DNA of 64,000 bases from NCBI GenBank assembly GCA_016630955.3, contig CM049993.1, positions 620,001 to 684,000 on the forward strand, read 5' to 3'. A program made the translations under genes and the position numbers. This document shows positions 57,925 to 64,000 of the stretch, in pieces (position 1 is the first letter of the stretch; every line of letters begins with the position of its first letter). The notes beneath the pieces are model-generated. The model did no database searches, had not been told where the DNA came from, and saw nothing but the letters and a program-made list of their open reading frames with translations. The stretch comes from Didymella arachidicola. Its lineage: Eukaryota; Ascomycota; Dothideomycetes; Pleosporales; Didymellaceae.

Positions 57925-59049
57925 CTACCTCGCATTGTTCTGCGGTGCCGCGGTAGGTGGCCCAGTAGGCGTCGTGTAGCACTTGGTCATACCGCCATCA
58001 ACAACAAAATCCGAGCCGTTGACGAAGCTCGCCTCGTCGCTGGCCAGGAAAAGCACAGCCTGGGCCTGCTCAATGGCCTCGCCGAAGCGGCCGGTGGGGA
58101 AGTGGACTTCGCGACGGTGGCGCTTCTCGGCGTCGTCGCCGAGCCAGTCTTGCAGGAGGGGTGTGCTGGGAGAGTCAGTATGCAGTGCGAATGACGGATG
58201 GATGCTGGCGTACTTTAGTGGCGCCGGGCACAGCGAATTGAACCTGAAGCCCTCGCGCGCGTGGACCATGGCGAGTTCGCGCGTCAAGGCGAGGACCGCG
58301 CCTTTGCTGGCTGTGTACGCGAGCTGGGGTGTAGCAGATCCGACAAGGCCGACAACACTTGCTGTGTTGATGACGCTGGCCTTGGTTTTGCCGTGCTTGC
58401 GGAAGCTCAGCACGGCATGCTTACTACCAAACCACACGCCCTTGACGTTGATGGCCTGGGTGAGGTCCCAGATCTTCTCGGGGGTGTTGACGGCGTCGTC
58501 GTCGTCGGCGTGCATGATGCCCGCGTTGTTGAAGATGATGTCCAGACCGCCCCAGGCGTCGACGGCGGTGACCATGGCCTCGACGTCAGATTCCTTGGAC
58601 ACGTCGCAGATCTTGGTGGCAATCTTGAGGGACTTGGCAGAGGGAACTACCTCGTGCAGCTTTGCCAGTGCCTTTTCCAGAGCGGGGCCGGAGATGTCGG
58701 ACATGAGGACGTTGGCGCCCTCGCGGGCGAAGAGGATGCAAGTCTCCAGCCCAATGCCGCTGGGTCGTGTTAGTGCCCGGTCTGATATGTTCTGTGTTTT
58801 GATGCGATCATTTCAGAGCTGGGTCACGTTGGTGCCAAGACTCATGGATGGCTCTTGCCACAATCGCGATCCAACTCTTGTGAACGAGTCCTCATGTCAA
58901 AATCCAACTCTTCGCGTGGAAATCCAACTCTCCTCATATCGGACTCGAATTCTTCATGCAGGTGATGCAGAGCGCAGAGATTCCAGCACGGACTAGACTT
59001 ACCCAGCGGCGCCGGTGACGACAGCATTCTTTCCTTCAAGACGGCCCAT
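57925..59049 (-). CDS. Short-chain dehydrogenase/reductase, classical type
   Basis: Three exons: 59003-59049, 58214-58759 and 57925-58165, giving 277 aa. The introns are 243 nt (gtaagt...cccag) and 48 nt (gtacgc...cccag). The cofactor motif TGAAGGIGLE spans the first junction. Then come ICDVSKESD, NNAGIMHAD, the catalytic INTASVVGLVG Ser, YTASKGAV (Tyr-x-x-x-Lys), and FNSLCPAPLNTPLLQD, a typical substrate-lid region. It ends with FVNGSDFVVDGGMTK, the standard SDR C terminus. The enzyme should be an NAD(P)-dependent alcohol or hydroxy-acid dehydrogenase; the substrate is unknown. Its start is divergent from the GS-like gene, 985 bp apart, so a shared promoter is plausible. The first intron contains three copies of ATCCAACTCT. 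Confidence 0.92.
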
Positions 59050-59852
59050 GTTGAATGCGTGGGAGGTCACTATTTCAGATGTTTTTGTCGTACGGGAGTG
59101 GTATCAGAGTCTGGGCGGGCGTTAGAGGCGAGGCGTGAAGATTTATAGTCACGATGGTTGACATTAGTCATATTAACGAGGCGGAGCGTCATCTCGCTTT
59201 GTCAACGGGGAAGGTTTGCCAGGTGCGCGCCATCACTCGGGAGAGCCTACCTGTGACGGATGGGTGTTTGGAGGTGGTGATGGGTGATGGGCGGCGCGTT
59301 TGAAGCGTCAACGGGAACGTACGGGGAGGTCAGGCTGGCGATGCTGGGTGTGAATGAGGACGATATCGGCGGCCATTATCTATCAGATAAGGAACTATTT
59401 CGGCGTCGGCGGGGTGCAGACGGATGCACCCCAGAGCGGTGAGAAGGTCCCGGCGTGCTCGAGAAGCTTATGAGTGTTTTCTGAGGGTCGCGTGGGTCTT
59501 GACATGCACTTCAAGGGGCTCTCTGCTGTCACGGCGGCCTAACTGGGTGACACACGAGCCCCGCGATCTAGCGGGGCAGTCTGGCGGTGAATGGCGGGGC
59601 ATCACGGTTGTATGAAGCTGGGACGGTCAAGGTCGAGTGTCGCGTGGGCTGTCTGCTTGTCGCAGGGGAATGATGCAGTGCAGACAGCAAGGTGCAGGCG
59701 GGCACGATCCTTTGTATGCGGGCAGCGAGGCGCGAGGATGCTGGCTATGGTTGTCCGCATACCGGTAGCCGTATCGCGCTAGCGGCCGTCCGACGTCACT
59801 GGCCGAGGTGGAGCTGGACGACAGGACGCGATAGCTGCGCCCGCTGCAATGT

Positions 59853-59906
59853 GCCCGCAGGACCGGCGACTGTATCTCTGCCCGCAGGACTGGCGACTGT
59901 ATCTCT
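59853..59906 (+). repeat. 27-bp tandem duplication
   Basis: 59853-59879 and 59880-59906 are identical except for one C/T difference. They start gcccgcagga and end tatctct. Confidence 0.9.
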
Positions 59907-59945
59907 GCTCTCTGCTCTCTGCTCTCTGCTCTCTGCTCTCTGCTC
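59902..59945 (+). repeat. Heptamer repeat (CTCTGCT)x6
   Basis: Perfect CTCTGCT units continue from the end of the 27-bp duplication. In one frame they encode Leu/Ser/Ala repeats, and this creates the spurious open extension upstream of the GS-like start. Confidence 0.9.
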
Positions 59946-60034
59946 AAGTGCTTCTACAGCACTCCCTGCGTCGCCCCAGGTCTCACGTCCCGCGCAGATT
60001 TCTGCCTCAGGTGTCCGACCGTCCCACCCGAACC

Positions 60035-61558
60035 ATGGCTGCCACGGCTGCCACGGACGTCACGCTCGAGGCCCTTCCCGAGCTGCTCAAGGACGATGTC
60101 GCCGTCAAGGTCGCCGGCGTCGACGTGGACGGGATGCTGCGCGGCAAGCTGATGGCCAAGCAGAAGTTCCTCTCCATCGCGCGCGACGGCTTCGGCTTCT
60201 GCAGCGTCGTCTTCGGCTGGGACATGCACGACCAGACGTACTTCCGCGAGCTGGGCGTGTCCAACAAGGAGAACGGCTACCGCGACCTCATCGCCGTGCC
60301 GGACCTGGCCAGCTTCCGCCGCATCCCCTGGGAGAACAACGTGCCCTTCTTCCTCGTCGCCTTCCACGACCCGGACACGCACGAGACGCTGCACGCCTGC
60401 CCGCGCAGTCTGCTGCGCCGCGCCGTCGACAAGCTCAAGGCCAGCGGCTACGGGGCCATGGCCGGCGCCGAGTACGAGTTCTACCAGTTCCGCGCGCCGC
60501 AGACGCACGCCGGGCCGGAGCGCAACAGCAGCGGCACCGCGACGTTCCTGCGCGAGCACCCCGTCAACGCCCTGCCCAGCCTGACCGAGGGCATGTTCGG
60601 CTACAGCATCACCCGCACCGTCCACAACCAGGACTACTTCTACGGCATCTTCGACGCCTGCGACAAGTTCAACTGCGGCATCGAGGGCTGGCACACCGAG
60701 TCGGGGCCGGGCGTGTTCGAGGCGGTACATGCCCACTACCCCTACCCCTACCACTGCTGAGCGCCACGCTGACAATCCATCCAGGCCCTCCAGTTCGGCG
60801 AAATCAGCGCCATGGCAGACAAGGCCTCGCTCTTCAAGCTCGTCGTCAAGTCCCTCGGCTCCCAGTATGGCATCACCCCCTGCTTCATGGCCAAGCCCCG
60901 CGAGGGCCTCCCCGGCAACAGCGGCCACATGCACGTCTCCATCGTCGACTCGGCCGGCACCAACCTCTTCGCGCGCGAGACCCCCGACCCCAACGCCCCC
61001 TGGCCCGACATCCGCTTCCTATCCGACCTCGGCCGGCACTTCCTCGCAGGGCTCATCGCCGGCCTGCCGGACATCATGCCCATCCTCGCGCCCAACGTAA
61101 ACAGCTACAAGCGCCTCGTCGAAAACTTCTGGGCCCCCGTCACCGTCTCCTGGGGCCTCGAGCACCGCGCTGCCTCGATCCGCCTCATTGCCCCGCCCAC
61201 CGCCAGCGCAAAAGCAACGCGCTTCGAGGTTCGTGTGCCGGGGGCAGACACGAATCCGCATTTCGTGCTTGCTGCTATCCTGGCGCTGGGCTGGCGCGGG
61301 GTCGAGAAGAAGATGGAGATTGGCATTCCGCCGCTGGGGAAGGGCGAGGATGTGGGTGGCGCTGCGGATAAGGGCGAGCGGCTGGCGAAGAGCCTCAAGG
61401 AGGCTACGGATAAATTTATGGCGAGGGACAGTGTGGCGAGGGAGGTGTTTGGGGATGAGTTTGTGGACCACTTTGGCGGCACGAGACAGCACGAGATACG
61501 GCTGTGGGATGAAGCCGTGACGGATTGGGAGGTACGGCGGTATATTGAGACGGTGTAG
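60035..61558 (+). CDS. Glutamine-synthetase-like enzyme (gamma-glutamyl-amine ligase type)
   Basis: Two exons, 60035-60724 and 60785-61558, with a 60-nt intron (donor gtacat, acceptor tccag) joining GPGVFEA to ALQFGEIS; 487 aa. The N-terminal part carries a beta-grasp-like region (DVDGMLRGKLMAKQKFL). The catalytic barrel shows GAEYEFY, GIEGWHTESGPGVFEAAL (the metal/glutamate-site loop), GNSGHMHVS, APNVNSYKRL and RLIAPP. This is type I-like and resembles PuuA/GlnA3-type enzymes that join glutamate to amines, rather than true ammonia-assimilating GS. The substrate is not visible. Start MAATAATDV was chosen because the upstream frame is repeat. Codons are almost all G/C-ending up to about 61230, then become mixed. 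It is convergent with the aldehyde dehydrogenase (113 bp). Confidence 0.88.
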
Positions 61559-61671
61559 AGTTTGTTGTCATGTGATGTGATATGATACGATATGATATGA
61601 TACCAGCCACGACATTTCTTTTTTTTTTTTCGCAGCACTCTCAATCACATTCAGTCAAACACATCTTTCCT

Positions 61672-63558
61672 CTATATCCCCAACATCTGCCCCACCCCGT
61701 GCAGCTTCCCCATAACATCCGGCGCATATCCAAACCACACAATCCCCTCGGCCATGCGCCACGCGCCCGCCCCCGCCCCAGGCCCTTGCAGCGGAATCTC
61801 CATGGGCCCCGGGATGCTCGTCTTGACCCCAGGCCACCGGTCCCTCGTCACAGCCTTGACGTTGCACAGGCTGCGCAGGCCCTCTTTGCCCGCGAACCTG
61901 CCGTAGCCGCTGCCCTTGACGCCGCCAAAGGGGAGCTGCACCATGTACGTCACCGCAAAGTCGTTGACGGCCACCATGCCCGCGTCGACGTCGCAGACGA
62001 CGCGCTCGAGGTCTTTGGTCGAGGACCCATACACACTAGCGCCGAGCGCGTACACGGTGCTGTTTGCGATTTCCACCGCGTTGGACACGGACGAGGCGCG
62101 CATGAGGAGAAACACAGGGGCGAAGAGCTCCTGCTGGGCGATGGCCATCGAGGGCGTCACGTCTGCGAGGAAGGTGGGCGTGAAGTAGTGGCCCTGGGGA
62201 TAGTCGGGATGCGTGTAGCGTTTCCCGCCGGCGAGGAGGCGCGCGCCGCTCTCCACTGCGTCGGCGATCAGAGCCTCGAGGTTGTCAAAGCTGGCGGCGC
62301 TGATGGAGGCGCCGACGTCGATGGCGGTGCCTCGGGGCGCGTTGAGGACGGAGCCGGGCTTGAGGGCGCGGATCTTGGGCGTCAGGTACTCGACGAGGCG
62401 CTCGTGGACTTTGGGCAGAGCAACGACGCGCTCGATGCCGATGCAGTTCTGGCCCGCGGACTGGAAGACGCCGCGCATCAGGATGCTGGCTACGCGGCGG
62501 AAGTTGGCATTCGACATGTCGTCGAGGACGATGGCGGGGTCTTTGCCGCCCAGCTCGACGCACACTGGAGTCAGTGCCTTGGCCGCCGAGGCGCAGACGT
62601 GGTGGGCGACCTGGCGAGAGCCGATGAAGGTGATGTGGCTGATGTCAGGATGCGAGGTCAAGTGGTCGGCGACGTTGGGCCAGCAGACGACCGACTGCAC
62701 AATGTGGGGGGAGTGGCCGCATGCTTCGAGGGCGCGGGTGACGATGGAGGCAAAGTAGGCCGAGGACCAGGCGGTGGCCTCGGAGCCCTTGACGACGATG
62801 GCGTTGCCGGCGAAGATGGAGGCGATGATGGGCGAGACGAGGTTGTGGAATCTAAGCCGTCAGCGTGCTTCTTGAGCGGTGGCGGCGGCTGCAGGAGGGC
62901 CTACGGATAGTTCCACGACACGCAGGCGGCCACGACGCCCAGCGGCTGGTACATGACCTCGTTCCACTTGTACAGCATCAGCAGGTTCGTCGCGCGGCGC
63001 TCGCTCCTCAGGCTCTCCTCGCCGTGGCGGATGGTCCAGCGCAGCTTCTCCGTCGTCACCAGGATCTCGCCCAGCGCCGCATCTACCATGGTCTTGCCCG
63101 AGTCGAGACAGGCCACGCGCGCAATCGTCTCCTGGTTGGCGAGGATGAAGGCGAGCATCGTCTTCAGCACCTTCCTGCGCTCCGCGAACGTCGTGCGCGC
63201 CCATTGCACCTGCGCCTCCTTTGCTCGGGCGATGGCGCGGTCGATGCCCTCTGCGGTGCTGGGGTTGACGCGTCCGAGGGATTCGCCGGTTGCGGGGGCG
63301 TAGCATTGGATGAGCGACGAGCCGGCGACCTGGAGCACTCAACTGACTGCGCAGTAGTATCATTCAGAGTCTTCTCACCTTCAGCGACGGCTCCGCCAGC
63401 ACGGGGCCCCTCCAGCCCGGCTGCGCCTGTTCGGGCGGCGTGACCTGGTACGGCACAGGCGCCTCTGGGTTGGTGCGGAGCAGCAGGTAGATGAACAAGA
63501 GCGTCGCTGCACCGACGGCGCCGAGCACGAGCGTGCTGTGCTCGTCGAGGTGCTCCAT
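61672..63558 (-). CDS. MSC7: Membrane-anchored aldehyde dehydrogenase, Msc7-like
   Basis: Three exons: 63379-63558, 62905-63329 and 61672-62851, giving 594 aa. The introns are 49 nt (gtgaga...tccag) and 53 nt (gtaggc...cttag), and the joins read EPSLKVAGSSL and SWNYPFHNLV. Residues about 9-27 (STLVLGAVGAATLLFIYLLL) form a transmembrane anchor, after which the ALDH domain begins. Marks: ACVSWNYPFHN, KGSEATAWS, ITFIGSRQVAHHV, VCVELGGKDPAIV (general base Glu), GQNCIGIERV (catalytic Cys), and FGGVKGSGYGRFAGKEGLR. Yeast Msc7 is an ER-linked ALDH family protein of unclear substrate, and this one shares its anchor and spacing. An aldehyde-oxidising role next to the GS-like enzyme is inferred, not shown. 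Confidence 0.92.
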
Positions 63559-64000
63559 GGTGCGCGATCGCAGTCGAGGTGCGAGTGACTTTGATTGGAC
63601 CGCCAGCTCTGGACCTTTTTGGCAACCAGACGCGCCATCACGTGCAGCCTCATTCAAGCATGCAGGTGCTCGGCCGAAAGCCCCGACCAGCGGGCGCCGA
63701 CTCTGCTCCAACAGGCAACTTGCCTTCTCTGTCGAACACAGTCGGGCATACTTCCCGTGCCAACAGACCGACGGCCTTCGCGTAGTCTCACCCCGGTCGT
63801 CTCCGCGTGGCCGTCACAGCACGCCAGACAAGCCTTCAACATGCCAAAAGGACACGAGACAAGCCTTTGCTGGCAGCCCTCAGACTTTGATGCTGTCTGG
63901 GGCAGTAGACGACGGTTTGGGGGGGGTGCTGCGCGCGGGTGGACATGTTCATGTTGTGCTCGCTTTGGGTGTTGTATAAGACTACATGGTAAGGCTACTG
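63559..64000. other. Upstream region of the aldehyde dehydrogenase gene, to window end
   Basis: 442 bp; promoter of the minus-strand ALDH gene by position. No other feature seen. Confidence 0.5.

Larger units (their letters stand above)
59050..60034. promoter_or_regulatory. Divergent promoter interval, SDR (minus) / GS-like gene (plus)
   Basis: 985 bp between starts. It includes tandem repeats near 59.9 kb, listed separately. The GS-like reading frame is open upstream to 59849, but that part is repeat-encoded and I do not include it in the protein. Confidence 0.5.

Noticed and set aside
59954..60934. Minus-strand frame of 326 codons
   Set aside because: Antisense shadow of GC-biased codons (Val/Ala/Glu/Leu repeats) over the GS-like exons.
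59692..61371. Long plus-strand frame of 559 codons overlapping the GS-like gene
   Set aside because: It is the +1/+2 shadow of a GC-rich gene: Arg/Pro/Ala/His-rich, with no domain. The true frame carries the GS motifs.
61582..62910. Plus-strand frame of 442 codons
   Set aside because: Antisense to the aldehyde dehydrogenase gene, with composition typical of shadow frames.
1..64000. CRISPR arrays, rRNA operon, insertion sequences, bacterial-type operons
   Set aside because: No direct-repeat/spacer pattern, rRNA sequence or transposase was seen, and the genes are clearly eukaryotic with introns.

Overview
The window is nuclear DNA from a filamentous ascomycete fungus (Pezizomycotina; a Dothideomycete is my best guess, but I cannot prove the class). 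The evidence is monocistronic genes on both strands, many short GT-AG introns (about 45-160 nt) with fungal splice signals, and typical ascomycete families: a Pex14/17-type peroxin, SDE2, a Dnf1-type flippase, a Tsp3/Pls1-like tetraspanin, an Mcm1 MADS-box factor and a Zn2Cys6 factor. I rebuilt the spliced gene models by hand from reading frame, splice sites and family similarity. Every multi-exon model given here sums to a whole number of codons.

Layout. 0-8.9 kb: the 3' part of a peroxin gene, a nucleoside deoxyribosyltransferase-like protein, an M20 amidase (N-carbamoyl-amino-acid hydrolase type), SDE2 facing ribosomal protein S10, the tRNA Um44 methyltransferase TRM44, and glucosamine-6-phosphate N-acetyltransferase. 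9.8-25.5 kb: three long minus-strand genes, namely an unrecognised coiled-coil protein, the SEN1 helicase (1,956 aa) and a P4-ATPase flippase (1,577 aa). 27-34 kb: a five-exon nuclear protein with a PIP-box-like N terminus and three tandem MCB sites in its promoter, then a tetraspanin divergent from MCM1. 36.7-45.6 kb: an SDR oxidoreductase, a disordered protein, a methyltransferase with a histidine-rich insert, TYW3, and an eight-exon DUF2461 protein. 50.7-52.1 kb: a Zn2Cys6 factor. 57.9-63.6 kb: an SDR, a glutamine-synthetase-like enzyme and an Msc7-like aldehyde dehydrogenase, possibly a small catabolic cluster.

Two long stretches, 45.6-50.7 kb and 52.1-57.9 kb, plus 34.0-36.7 kb, hold no convincing intact gene. 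They contain low-complexity repeats, a near-perfect 26-bp hairpin at 56.2 kb, and degenerate coding-like stretches that may be relics of lost genes or elements.

Most genes are housekeeping (RNA processing, tRNA modification, translation, membrane lipid asymmetry, cell wall precursor supply) and are not linked functionally. I did not find an obviously new multi-gene system. The best leads are the MCB-driven PIP-box protein, the SDR/GS-like/ALDH group, and the hairpin with an adjacent broken reading frame.
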